Positions 43,724-52,362 of a DNA stretch of 52,468 bases are shown one piece after another. The notes beneath the pieces were generated by a model that worked only from the letters and a program-made list of their open reading frames with translations, was not told where the DNA came from and did not search any database. This DNA comes from an uncultured Bacteroidota bacterium. GTDB taxonomy: Bacteria > Bacteroidota > Bacteroidia > Chitinophagales > Chitinophagaceae. The stretch is taken from contig CAIVEW010000107.1 in the NCBI GenBank assembly GCA_903905065.1, positions 1 through 52,468 of the forward strand, read 5' to 3'. Position numbers and translations under genes: made by a program. How positions within the stretch are numbered: position 1 is the stretch's first letter; the number at the start of each line of letters is the position of its first letter.

Positions 43724-46120
43724 CTACTCCCGCATCATCTCTTCTATCACCGCCGCTATATCCTCCGCATTAGGCTTTGAAAAATAATCCCCGTCCGTTG
43801 CGTATGCCGGCCTGTGCGCTTGAGCAGTTATCGTCCTTGGTGCCACATCCAGCCATCTGAAACCACCCTGCTTCTCCATTACTTGCTGAAACATATAAGC
43901 ACTGGCGCCACCTGGCACATCCTCATCAATAAAGACAATGCGGTTGGTCTTTTTCAGCGAACCTACAATAATGTGATTAATATCGAACGGCAGCAACGTC
44001 CTTACATCTATTACCTCGCAGCTTATCCCTTCGGCGGCCAGGTAGGTGTTTATTGCATCGTCTATCACACGCAAAGTAGAGCCATAAGATACAATTGTAA
44101 CATCCGTTCCCTCCCTTACTATCTCCGGTACACCAAAGGGCACCGTGAATGTATCCAGGTTATCTGGCAGCTTCTCTTTCAGGCGGTAGCCGTTCAGGCA
44201 TTCTATCACCAGCCCCGGCTCATCGCTTTTCAGTAGGGTATTATACATACCCGCCGCCTGCACCATATTCCTCGGCACACACACATATATCCCGCGCAGG
44301 GCGTTTATGATCATCCCCATCGGCGATCCGCTATGCCATACCCCCTCCAGCCGGTGTCCTCTAGTACGCACGATCAGCGGACACTTCTGCCCTCCACGTG
44401 TGCGGTATTGCAGCGTAGCCACATCATCGCTCAGCGGTTGTAAACCATATAGCAGGTAATCCAGGTATTGTATCTCGGCTATTGGCCGCAGTCCCCGCAT
44501 AGCCAGGCCTATACCCTGCCCCATTATCGATGCTTCTCGAATGCCCGTATCGGTAATGCGCAGCGCACCATACTTCTCCTGCAGTCCGGCAAACCCCTGG
44601 TTCACATCGCCTATCTTACCCAGGTCCTCACCAAAAGCCACTACAGCCGGGTTGCTGGCGAAGATCATGTCGAAGTATTTATTCAGTATCTCATAGCCAT
44701 TCAGCACCGCCGCATCTGCATCATATTGCGCAGGCACTTCAGCCACCTTCATAGCGCTAAACCGCGACTCCGAGTGTAAATGCGAAGAGAATTTTTCTTT
44801 GTTATCAGCTTTTATATAATCATAAAATCCACGCAACGCCCTCGTTGCCTCGCCGCCTTGCGGGCTCAGTCGCAGCACCTTGCTCACCGTCATCATCACA
44901 TCCTTCCTTATCGGCTCCTTCAGGCCATTCAGTTCCTGCACCATAGCCGCTATAGCTGTGCCGTTTGCTCCTGCTTCATACACTGCCTGGTTGCAGAGCT
45001 GCGTTGCCTGCGCTATCTGCTCCTTTATTGGCACCAGGAAGTTTTCCCACGCACGCTGTTTGGCGCTGCGGGCTTCCTGCTTTGCATCTTCCTCTATGGC
45101 GGTGATTTCTTCTTCGGTAGCTATTTTATTATCCAGCACAAACTCCCGCATCTTGGCTATGCAATCCCATTCCTTCTCCCACTCCAGGCGCTCCTTGCTC
45201 TTGTACCGTTCATGCGACCCCGATGTGGAGTGCCCCTGCGGCTGCGTCATTTCCTGCACATGAAATATGGCAGGCACCTGCGTTTCGCGCACACGCGCTA
45301 TGCCCTGCTGTATAGTATCTACCAGGCTTGCATAATCCCAGCCTTTCACGGTATAAATGTTTAGACCACCTTTGCGGTCATCCCACTGCATACCCGCCAG
45401 CGCATCCGATATAGAGTTCTTGGTCGTCTGGTATTTGCGCGGTACAGAGATACCATAGCCATCGTCCCAAACAAATATGGCCAGCGGCACCTGCAGCACA
45501 CCCGCCGCATTTACGCTCTCCCAAAACAACCCCTCTGACGTAGAAGCGTCCCCTATCGTACAAAAAACAACCTCGTTTCCTTTGTCTGTAAATTTCTCAA
45601 AACCCGTATGCAGGCTCTCTATATTACGATACAGCTTGGAGGCATAAGCAAGGCCCAGCGCCCGCACCATCTGCCCCGCAGTAGGCGATATATCGCTGCT
45701 CGACTGCGGGCCCGATGTAAGGTCCTTCCATTCACCATTTTCATCCAGCCAGCGCGTGCTATAGTGCCCGTTCATCATTCGCCCTGCCGATGATGGCTCA
45801 TTCTCCGTGCTCATATCGGCATATAATTGTGCGAAGAATTTTTGTATATCGCTCATGCCCGTGGCAAACATCAGCGTCTGGTCGCGGTAGTAGCCGCTGC
45901 GTATATCCCCCGGCTTAAAACACTTGGCAGCCGCCAGTTGCGCCAGTTCCTTACCATCCCCGAAGATGCCAAACTTAGCCTTGCCTGTCAGCACTTCGCG
46001 GCGACCTATAAGGCTCGCTTCCCGGCTCGCCACCACTATCCGGTAGTCATCCAGCACCCCCTCTTTAAACTCATCAAACGATAACCTTGCAGACTTAGAA
46101 CTATTGGCTGTTAATGGCAT
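43724..46120 (-). CDS. 2-oxoacid dehydrogenase E1, fused alpha and beta subunits
   Basis: A 798-residue thiamine-diphosphate enzyme, E1 of the branched-chain or pyruvate type dehydrogenase complexes. It joins the alpha part (residues 1-400), with GDASTSEGLFWESVNAAGV as TPP-Mg site and HSTSGSHERYKSKERLEW as the phosphorylation-loop region, to the beta part, with VVAFGEDLGKIGDVNQGFAG, RGGQKCPLIVRTRG and VIDVRTLLPFD. Fused E1 chains are usual in Bacteroidota. The ATG at 46120 is preferred; another at 46144 adds eight residues. E2 and E3 genes are not adjacent. Confidence 0.9.
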   Translation of the reverse strand: MPLTANSSKSARLSFDEFKEGVLDDYRIVVASREASLIGRREVLTGKAKFGIFGDGKELAQLAAAKCFKPGDIRSGYYRDQTLMFATGMSDIQKFFAQLYADMSTENEPSSAGRMMNGHYSTRWLDENGEWKDLTSGPQSSSDISPTAGQMVRALGLAYASKLYRNIESLHTGFEKFTDKGNEVVFCTIGDASTSEGLFWESVNAAGVLQVPLAIFVWDDGYGISVPRKYQTTKNSISDALAGMQWDDRKGGLNIYTVKGWDYASLVDTIQQGIARVRETQVPAIFHVQEMTQPQGHSTSGSHERYKSKERLEWEKEWDCIAKMREFVLDNKIATEEEITAIEEDAKQEARSAKQRAWENFLVPIKEQIAQATQLCNQAVYEAGANGTAIAAMVQELNGLKEPIRKDVMMTVSKVLRLSPQGGEATRALRGFYDYIKADNKEKFSSHLHSESRFSAMKVAEVPAQYDADAAVLNGYEILNKYFDMIFASNPAVVAFGEDLGKIGDVNQGFAGLQEKYGALRITDTGIREASIMGQGIGLAMRGLRPIAEIQYLDYLLYGLQPLSDDVATLQYRTRGGQKCPLIVRTRGHRLEGVWHSGSPMGMIINALRGIYVCVPRNMVQAAGMYNTLLKSDEPGLVIECLNGYRLKEKLPDNLDTFTVPFGVPEIVREGTDVTIVSYGSTLRVIDDAINTYLAAEGISCEVIDVRTLLPFDINHIIVGSLKKTNRIVFIDEDVPGGASAYMFQQVMEKQGGFRWLDVAPRTITAQAHRPAYATDGDYFSKPNAEDIAAVIEEMMRE

Positions 46121-46305
46121 ACTCTTCGGTTTTTTTACGTACATAGATCACACATTTCACCGCTTTCATCCGTTTTCATCCGCCGCAGTTTCAACGAAGG
46201 AGGACAAACAAAAGGAAAGTAATATACAAAGATAGTTTTAAGATGGGAAATTGGGAAAAAGAGATGATTGATCACGATCCTCTTCGCAGTGCCAAATAGT
46301 AGCGG

Positions 46306-46358
46306 TGTCATGGTGAGCCTAAGCCTGCACTGAGCTTGCCGAAGTGCCGAACCATGAC
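46306..46358 (+). repeat. Dispersed 29-bp repeat, interrupted copy
   Basis: TGTCATGGTGAGCC, a 25-bp insert resembling TGAGCTTGCCGAAG elements, then TGCCGAACCATGAC. It lies 55 bp before the GIY-YIG start, in inverted orientation to the copy at 46740. Confidence 0.75.
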
Positions 46359-46412
46359 CGGCCGAGGCTAGGCACTTAGCTAAATTTGCGAACAATAGCT
46401 AACTTAGTTAGC

Positions 46413-46714
46413 ATGAAATTCCGCCATGACTACTATGTCTACATTCTACTATGCACCGACGAATCCTACTATACTGGCATGACCAACAACATGGACAAAA
46501 GGCTTGAAGAACATAACCAGGGACTTATCGAGGCATGCTATACTTTTTCGCGCAGGCCGCTAGTATTAAAGTATTGCATGCGATACCAGTATGTGGATGA
46601 TGCAATCAGAAGGGAAAAGCAAATAAAGAGCTGGACGAGAAAGAAAAAGAAGCGCTGATTAACGGTGACTATGATGAATTAATCCGGCTTTCAAACAGAC
46701 TGGGCAGCACTTAA
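46413..46714 (+). pseudogene. GIY-YIG nuclease gene with a C-terminal frameshift
   Basis: ATG at 46413. The first 80 residues form a small single-domain GIY-YIG nuclease: YYVYILLCTDESYYTGMTNN (the GIY-YIG strands) and KRLEEHNQG, then AIRREKQIKSWTRKKK. The frame then ends at TGA 46656-46658. Moving back one base after the A-rich stretch near 46645 reads EALINGDYDELIRLSNRL to a TAA at 46712-46714, the usual ending of this family. So one base was gained or lost in AAGAAAAAGAAG. Either the gene is damaged, or it is a sequencing slip. These proteins cut DNA; many copies occur in Bacteroidota. Confidence 0.7.
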
Positions 46715-46739
46715 TGGGGCTATAGAATAGTCCTCGTCA

Positions 46740-46768
46740 GTCATGGTTCGGCGGGGCTCACCATGACA
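46740..46768 (-). repeat. Dispersed 29-bp repeat, inverted exact copy
   Basis: GTCATGGTTCGGCGG to CACCATGACA: the exact reverse complement of 20158-20186. With 46306-46358 it brackets the GIY-YIG gene. Confidence 0.85.
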
Positions 46769-46822
46769 CATTCTATTTGGCAAACAGCATACTTGGCACT
46801 ATCAGCATCGTTGCCCAGCCTG

Positions 46823-46924
46823 CCCTGAGCATTGCCGAAGGGCTCGCTTGTACGTTCTGTTCTTTATTGCGCATAGGCAGAGCAGTTGATGGAAGAAGTG
46901 TCATCCTGAGCCTAGGCGAGACAC
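46823..46924. repeat. Two further short hairpin repeats
   Basis: CCCTGAGCATTGCCGAAGGG at 46823-46842 and GTGTCATCCTGAGC... ending GAGACAC at 46898-46924. They share the TGAGC core with the 29-bp repeat and extend the repeat cluster past the GIY-YIG gene. Confidence 0.65.
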
Positions 46925-46941
46925 GAAAATACATAGCCGCC

Positions 46942-47172
46942 CTAGGGCTTTGAATATGGATCTTTGTCAATAATTGATTTTCTAATTTTTGCCTTAAAAT
47001 ACTGAACTAAGTCCTTATCGTGTTCCAGAATATCTACAAATTCACCCAAATCAGTAAGTACAATATGTAAAACCAGATGCGGAAATAAATATGCCTTGCG
47101 AACTAGTTTATGATAAATTCGACCAAGATGGGCGAATATATCATCACTGCCAATTTTGTCATTTTTCCACTC
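46942..47172 (-). pseudogene. Decayed ORF without start, unknown protein
   Basis: Open for 76 codons from a TAG at 47175-47173 to a TAG at 46944-46942, no ATG or GTG near its beginning. The translation is protein-like (FAHLGRIYHKLVRKAYLFPH, VLTDLGEFVDILEHDKDLVQ, KAKIRKSIIDKDPYSK). The stretch is AT-richer than its neighbours. It reads like the C-terminal part of a gene cut by rearrangement within a repeat-dense patch. The family is not recognised. Confidence 0.4.
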
Positions 47173-47775
47173 CTAGGCATTTATCGCCAAAATATTTTAC
47201 ATCATGTCCCGCCTACGTCACATCACAGTGCGAAAAACGCACTACCATAAAACTTCGTTTTTTATCTCTCGTTTTTCCTCCCGACCTTTGTTCCAAAAAA
47301 GAAAAAAAACAACGTTCGGTACATAGCGCCGAACGGCTTCCAACCCAGGCGTTGAATATATGCTTTGCGAACTTTGCGATTTCCTTTGCTCCCGATAGCT
47401 ATCGGGATTGCGTGAAATCTGTGTACGCACAGGAAGAATTGCACATCAGCTGTATGGGTAATTTTGGGGCACGAAGCGGGACATTTATTTCTCAAACTGC
47501 AATCTGGAAACTACCAACTGCTAACTGTAAAACTGCCAACTGAAATGCCCCACCATGGGGCAAAACGGGAAATCTGAATAAATTTAATTCATCGGCTGGA
47601 ACCCATAACAGCAAAGGCTTACAAAAGATTTTACCCAAAATGCAAATGTCACATATAAACCTAATAAAAATATAAAAACAATGGGGCATTCAACTCAGCG
47701 CCATATTTCTTTATCATGAAAATCCTTTAACCTGCCTGCCGGCAGGCAGGTCAAGAAAATCCCCGTTCAGACTGA
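47173..47775. repeat. Repeat-rich non-coding stretch before the flippase
   Basis: No gene is supported. It contains a CTTTGCG-type segment (47362-47419) interrupted by the palindrome CCCGATAG/CTATCGGG (47391-47406), a GCCCC-accat-GGGGC hairpin (47547-47560), and a 20-bp palindrome of CCTGCCTGCC and its complement (47731-47750), close to one at 43656. Simple AACTGCCAACTG-type words lie at 47505-47540. Confidence 0.65.
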
Positions 47776-49101
47776 CTAGACAACCTTCCTCACCAGCAGC
47801 TTCAGTTCCACATACCCAAACCGGAGTATATCAGGCAGCGGTGGCAGCTTCAGATATTTGTTCAGCTTCATCTTCCCGAAAATTATACCCGACGACATAA
47901 CCAGGAACGATGCAAATGCCACCGCATAGAGGCTCCTGAAAATGGTGAGCCCGGCGAGGTCGCCCACCACATCAAAGGCCAGCATGATGAGCACTTTGTA
48001 TAAGTTAAAGATCGGCTTGTGAATAATGTCCAGCGTTACACCTATGAACCGGTCTATAGGGTAAGACAAGGCAAGCACCATGAGTATCCGGAAGATGTTG
48101 GCCGCATCAGTACCTACGTACTTGCCACCGCCTATCACATGTATGATGAGGTCTGAAAAGAGGAGCACGAATACAGTGAGTGGCACAAAAGCAAGGGTGA
48201 GCATGCCAGTATATTTTTTGAAGATGTATTTAGTGTGCTCAATATTGTTGTTATTGTATGCTATCGCCATACCCGACATACCGGTGCTCACAAAGCTGCG
48301 CAGTATGAACTCCACCAGCTCCATCAGCTTCAGCGGCACCGTGTAGATGGCCAGCGCAGCCGGGCCAAGAATGGAAGTGATGATGAACGAGTCGGCGCTG
48401 CTGAAAAGCTTGGATGCCGCGGTAGAGCCCAGGCTGTACTTCCCGAAATGCAACAGCTCCATAATGCATTCCCACGACCTGCTGAAGAAACTCCTGAATT
48501 TGCCGAGGCCCCACACTAGCCCCACGATACTGGCCAGGCAATTGGTAAGGAAGTTGCACCACAGCAAGGCCTCCAGCGACATCTTCTTAAGGAAGATCAG
48601 CACCATGATGTAGACGATCATAGAGCCGCTGTTGATGAGGCGCAGCCAGAGTATCTTGCCATACTTCTCCTCAGCCACCAGCACCCAGAAGATAAGGTTG
48701 AACGGCAGCGAGCTGATAAACGTGGGGCCAAACCAGCGAATAGTAGTGGTCAGCTCTATGTTGGATTTATCCCCTATGAATGGGATGAACGGAAGTGTGG
48801 CAGCGACCAATATGCCGGTCACCGCGATAGCCAGGAACCATACCGAGCCCAGCACTTCCCTGCCCCGCTCCTGCGATGTACCCGCATAGAACTTGATAGT
48901 AGCTGTACCCAGGAATCCATTGCGTACCGCATCTCCCAGGTTGTAGATAACAGCAAAGTAGAACCATATACCGGTATCCGCCAGCGAAAGCGAGCGCGCA
49001 TAAAGCATCATCAGCACAAACCCCAGTACCGCGATAACACCATTGCCCGCAAGCGAGAGAAAGTGTTTGTTATTGAGATCCGAAAGTTTAAACCGCGCCA
49101 T
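47776..49101 (-). CDS. Polysaccharide flippase-like membrane protein (Wzx/MATE-like)
   Basis: A 441-residue protein with about 12-14 membrane segments, starting MARFKLSDLNNKHFLSLAGN. The layout (FLSLAGNGVIAVLGFVLMML, YARSLSLADTGIWFYF, YSLGSTAASKLFSSADSFII at the midpoint) is that of O-antigen/teichoic flippases, which move undecaprenyl-linked glycans across the inner membrane. It lies 82 bp after the acyltransferase on the same strand. Substrate unknown. Confidence 0.85.
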   Translation of the reverse strand: MARFKLSDLNNKHFLSLAGNGVIAVLGFVLMMLYARSLSLADTGIWFYFAVIYNLGDAVRNGFLGTATIKFYAGTSQERGREVLGSVWFLAIAVTGILVAATLPFIPFIGDKSNIELTTTIRWFGPTFISSLPFNLIFWVLVAEEKYGKILWLRLINSGSMIVYIMVLIFLKKMSLEALLWCNFLTNCLASIVGLVWGLGKFRSFFSRSWECIMELLHFGKYSLGSTAASKLFSSADSFIITSILGPAALAIYTVPLKLMELVEFILRSFVSTGMSGMAIAYNNNNIEHTKYIFKKYTGMLTLAFVPLTVFVLLFSDLIIHVIGGGKYVGTDAANIFRILMVLALSYPIDRFIGVTLDIIHKPIFNLYKVLIMLAFDVVGDLAGLTIFRSLYAVAFASFLVMSSGIIFGKMKLNKYLKLPPLPDILRFGYVELKLLVRKVV

Positions 49102-49183
49102 TAAGATGTCTAAGCGTCTAAATTAACGAACTTTAGGAAGAGCCGGAAAACGATTTGAAAGGAAGGCCTGTGAATTCATTGTA

Positions 49184-49801
49184 TCAAACAACCTTCACCC
49201 ACTCCTTCGCCAGTTCATCATAACGCTTAATGACGCGCGCCGGGTTGCCTGCAGCGATGGAGAATACAGGAATATCTTTGGTAACTACTGAGCCGGCAGC
49301 AACGACGCAGTGCCTGCCAATAGTAACACCCGCTGTGATCACTACGTTGGCCGCTATCCAGCAGTCATCTTCTATTACTATGGGGGCGGTAGTTACTGGT
49401 TGGGCGTGTATGGGCGTTGTGGGATCTTTGTACTCATGGTTGAGGCCACTGGCTACGACGTTCTGGGCCAGTATCACATTGTTGCCTATCGTTACCGGCC
49501 CAATGATCACATTGCCCATGCCCACCAGGCTATGGTCGCCTATGGTCACCGCACCTACGCCATTATTGATCGTTGAGAAATCTTCTATAGTGGAGCCTGC
49601 CCCCAAATGAAATGGATTAAATGGTAACACATCCAGACGCACATAACGCCGCACTGTAGCACCTCTGCCGCGGGTATGGCAAAACCTGTTAAGGAACAGC
49701 CGCACCCAAAGTCTTGGCCGAGCTTCACCTTTCGGCACCAGCATGCGATGCACGAACTTTTTAAGGGCTGGATTACTTTTTACGGTTTGCGCAAGCGGCA
49801 T
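49184..49801 (-). CDS. Left-handed beta-helix acyltransferase (WbbJ/LacA-like)
   Basis: A 205-residue O-acyltransferase with hexapeptide repeats. The repeats run from about residue 68 (HLGAGSTIEDFSTINNGVG) through VTIGDHSLVGMGNVIIGPV, NVILAQNVVASGLNHEYKDP (with the probable catalytic His) and CWIAANVVITAGVTIGRHCV to AAGSVVTKDIP. Such enzymes put acetyl groups on sugars. A basic N-terminal region precedes the helix. It starts 18 bp after the hybrid kinase stop and is followed by the flippase, so the three may be co-transcribed. Confidence 0.88.
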   Translation of the reverse strand: MPLAQTVKSNPALKKFVHRMLVPKGEARPRLWVRLFLNRFCHTRGRGATVRRYVRLDVLPFNPFHLGAGSTIEDFSTINNGVGAVTIGDHSLVGMGNVIIGPVTIGNNVILAQNVVASGLNHEYKDPTTPIHAQPVTTAPIVIEDDCWIAANVVITAGVTIGRHCVVAAGSVVTKDIPVFSIAAGNPARVIKRYDELAKEWVKVV

Positions 49802-49819
49802 AGAATAGTCCGGGATTAC

Positions 49820-52189
49820 TTATAGTTTTAGATAACCGTCCAACTGCACAAACACCTCGTCTAAAATTCGCTTTACCTTGTCCACCAAGGTTTTCACGAC
49901 CTCGGGATCTTCCGGAATTGCATTGATTGCTTCAATATCCCTGATCGGTTTCTTCAGGGAGTTGATTCCCAGCCCGTCGATCGCAGACTTCATCTTATGT
50001 GCAGACCGCGACAACTCGTGGTATCTTTTAGCCTGCACAGAAATGATCATTTGCCGTAGCTCCGTCACCATCGACTCCTGGAAGGCTTTTATCATCTTCT
50101 TGATGAATGACGTATCCCCTTTTGCAAATTCGTTGATGAACGAGAGATCATATAGCAAACTGCTTTGCTCAATAAATTCAGTTTCCACCTCTGCCGTGTT
50201 CTCGGCCGCCTGCTCGTGGACATTGCTATGCCCGAGGGCCTTACTGATGACCCTGAACAGTTTTTCCTCGGTGTAAGGTTTGGTAACACACTCATTCATT
50301 CCCCCTTCCAGGTAATGCAAATGGTCTGTTTTTAAAGCATTGGCGGTAAGTGCAATGATCGGCACAGATGCTTTGTTGTTGTCACCCAGCTTCCTTATCT
50401 TCTTTGTAGCGGTGATGCCATCCATCTCCGGCATGTGAATATCCATCAGCACCAAGTCAAATTCTTTTGATTTCGCCATATCCAGCGCTTCCTTTCCATT
50501 GTTCACCATGGTCACCTTACATCCCCACGACTCAAGAATGTATTGCACAAGAAATTGGTTAAGTTCCCAATCTTCCGCCACGAGTACCCTGGAGTTCTGG
50601 AGGGATTTATAATCCGGAATGATGCTATTTTCCTGCTTAAGCATCCCTACATTCCCTTTTGAATATGGGATAAGAAAGGAGAAGGTGGTGCCTACGTTCA
50701 ACGCACTTTTCACCGAAATGCTCCCTCCGTGCATTTCTATCAGTTCTTTGCAAATGGATAGCCCAAGACCGGTACCCCCAAATTTACGTGAAGTATCGGC
50801 TGTAGCCTGTACAAAAGGATTGAAAATATCAGACAGCTTTTCGGATTTGATACCGATTCCGGTATCTGTTACTTCAAATTCCAGCGTCGTTGATTTGGCA
50901 TCATTGAAATAGTAGTAAACACTCACGTATATGCCGCCTGTGTTGGTAAACTTCAAAGCGTTGCTTAGCAGGTTATTCAATATCTGCCCCAGCCGCGATG
51001 GGTCTCCGATAACCACAAGATCGTCCGCTACATTGCTCTTGAAGGATAGCGTAACGTTTTTCTCCTCTGCTTTAAACTGAAAGGATTGTACCGTGGCCAT
51101 TACCTTCTCCTCCAGTTTGAAGGGAACGTGCTCCAGGTCGAATTTGCCGGAAGCTATTTTCTCAATATCCAGGATGTCGTTTACAATTGAAAGCAGGCTA
51201 TTTGCAGAAGAGTTAATGAGGTTAGTATACTTGGTTTGCTGTTCATTCAATGGCGTCTTTGACAAAAGGTTCGCGATGCCCAGCAATCCGCTTAATGGCG
51301 TCCTTATCTCATGGCTCATATTCGCAAGGAAAAACTCCTTCGCCCGTGCTGCTTCTTCAGTATTCTTCTTATTTTTTCTAAGCTCTTTTTCTATTTTGAT
51401 CCGCTCGGTAATATCCTGCGAGAAGCCTATAATATAAGGCTCAGCACCATCTTCCTCCACCTTGAAATTCTGATATAACAAGAATGATTTCTTATCTGTT
51501 TTGCCTTGCACCCGGAATATGCCTTTTGCGCTGCCCTTTTCCGTTACCGCCTCCATGTATTCAGTCCGGAAGTTCGAAAGGTCATTCCGGGGGATGAATT
51601 CCGTTATCATTCTGCCTATCAGCTCTTCTTTTGTGTACCCGAGTTTCTCACATATCGCAGGGTTAACCGAAAGTAACTTTCCCTGCAAATCGTGCGTGCA
51701 GATAAAGGCCTGGCTATAATTAAACAGGTCCCTGTACCGCTTTTCATTGATCCTTAGTTGGTGTTCTAACTGCTTTTGCTGCTCAATATCCGTGGTCGTA
51801 GTTGTGATTCGGTCGTGTTTAGCTTGATCCGGCTTGAGGTGCTTGCCATTAATTTCTTCAGTTGGCTCGACAAATGGCGTTCCGATAAACAACAATTGAT
51901 TTTGCTGGTCGAGGAATTCCAACCGTCCACGCAAACTCTTGTTGTTTGCAGCTGCAAAATCAAGTGTTATCTCCTGACCGGTCAATTCCTTCAGCGCTTG
52001 AAAATCGGCCTTTTTTATCGAAGATCTGAGGATGAAGTTATCTGCAAATGGCGTCCCCGGTTCTATGTGCAGCAGTTTGGCCACCGACTTGCCACAAGCC
52101 GCAACCTTCGAATCACTATTAATCAACAGATAGAACGGAAAAATCCTGCTGAATTGCTCTGTTCCAAACGAGATTAAGGGTTCGTGCAT
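49820..52189 (-). CDS. Hybrid histidine kinase with REC and HPt domains
   Basis: A 789-residue cytoplasmic-looking hybrid kinase. A first PAS-like region is at about 15-105, a clear PAS at 145-265, HisKA with His293 in NMSHEIRTPLSG, HATPase (LLSNALKF, DTGIGI, GGTGLGLSICK), a receiver with Asp583 in LVLMDIHMPEMDG, and a C-terminal HPt with His731 in RSAHKMKSAIDG. Thus a complete His-Asp-His relay in one chain, whose output regulator must be another protein, not seen nearby. It lies just upstream of the acyltransferase and flippase genes, so it may be linked to surface glycan genes. Confidence 0.93.
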   Translation of the reverse strand: MHEPLISFGTEQFSRIFPFYLLINSDSKVAACGKSVAKLLHIEPGTPFADNFILRSSIKKADFQALKELTGQEITLDFAAANNKSLRGRLEFLDQQNQLLFIGTPFVEPTEEINGKHLKPDQAKHDRITTTTTDIEQQKQLEHQLRINEKRYRDLFNYSQAFICTHDLQGKLLSVNPAICEKLGYTKEELIGRMITEFIPRNDLSNFRTEYMEAVTEKGSAKGIFRVQGKTDKKSFLLYQNFKVEEDGAEPYIIGFSQDITERIKIEKELRKNKKNTEEAARAKEFFLANMSHEIRTPLSGLLGIANLLSKTPLNEQQTKYTNLINSSANSLLSIVNDILDIEKIASGKFDLEHVPFKLEEKVMATVQSFQFKAEEKNVTLSFKSNVADDLVVIGDPSRLGQILNNLLSNALKFTNTGGIYVSVYYYFNDAKSTTLEFEVTDTGIGIKSEKLSDIFNPFVQATADTSRKFGGTGLGLSICKELIEMHGGSISVKSALNVGTTFSFLIPYSKGNVGMLKQENSIIPDYKSLQNSRVLVAEDWELNQFLVQYILESWGCKVTMVNNGKEALDMAKSKEFDLVLMDIHMPEMDGITATKKIRKLGDNNKASVPIIALTANALKTDHLHYLEGGMNECVTKPYTEEKLFRVISKALGHSNVHEQAAENTAEVETEFIEQSSLLYDLSFINEFAKGDTSFIKKMIKAFQESMVTELRQMIISVQAKRYHELSRSAHKMKSAIDGLGINSLKKPIRDIEAINAIPEDPEVVKTLVDKVKRILDEVFVQLDGYLKL

Positions 52190-52308
52190 AATTGATAATG
52201 TACCTTATTTTCCCCGCCTATCAGTGATCGACTGCGAGGTTTGCCATCTTACTTTATATTCTCGCAAAAATACACCAAATATGTATTCAAAAATGTAATT
52301 TTCATATA

Positions 52309-52345
52309 AAAAGGGAATGGGGGCTAACTGCCCCCATTCCCTTTT
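52309..52345. terminator. Strong bidirectional terminator
   Basis: Perfect 16-bp stem AAAAGGGAATGGGGGC / GCCCCCATTCCCTTTT with loop TAACT. T-runs occur in both directions. It lies 18 bp past the stop of the partial minus-strand gene. Confidence 0.93.
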
Positions 52346-52362
52346 ATAAACCAATCATGTTA

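Noticed and set aside
44780-45364. 194-codon plus-strand frame within the E1 dehydrogenase gene
   Set aside because: Antisense to a well-conserved enzyme; Cys, Leu and His rich text of reverse reading.
46640-46658. Programmed -1 frameshift in the GIY-YIG gene
   Set aside because: The site reads G AAA AAG, not the canonical A AAA AAG, and no downstream stem was seen; a simple indel is more likely, though not excluded.
47091-47543. 150-codon plus-strand frame
   Set aside because: Crosses dispersed repeats and a palindrome, has irregular composition and no recognisable domain.
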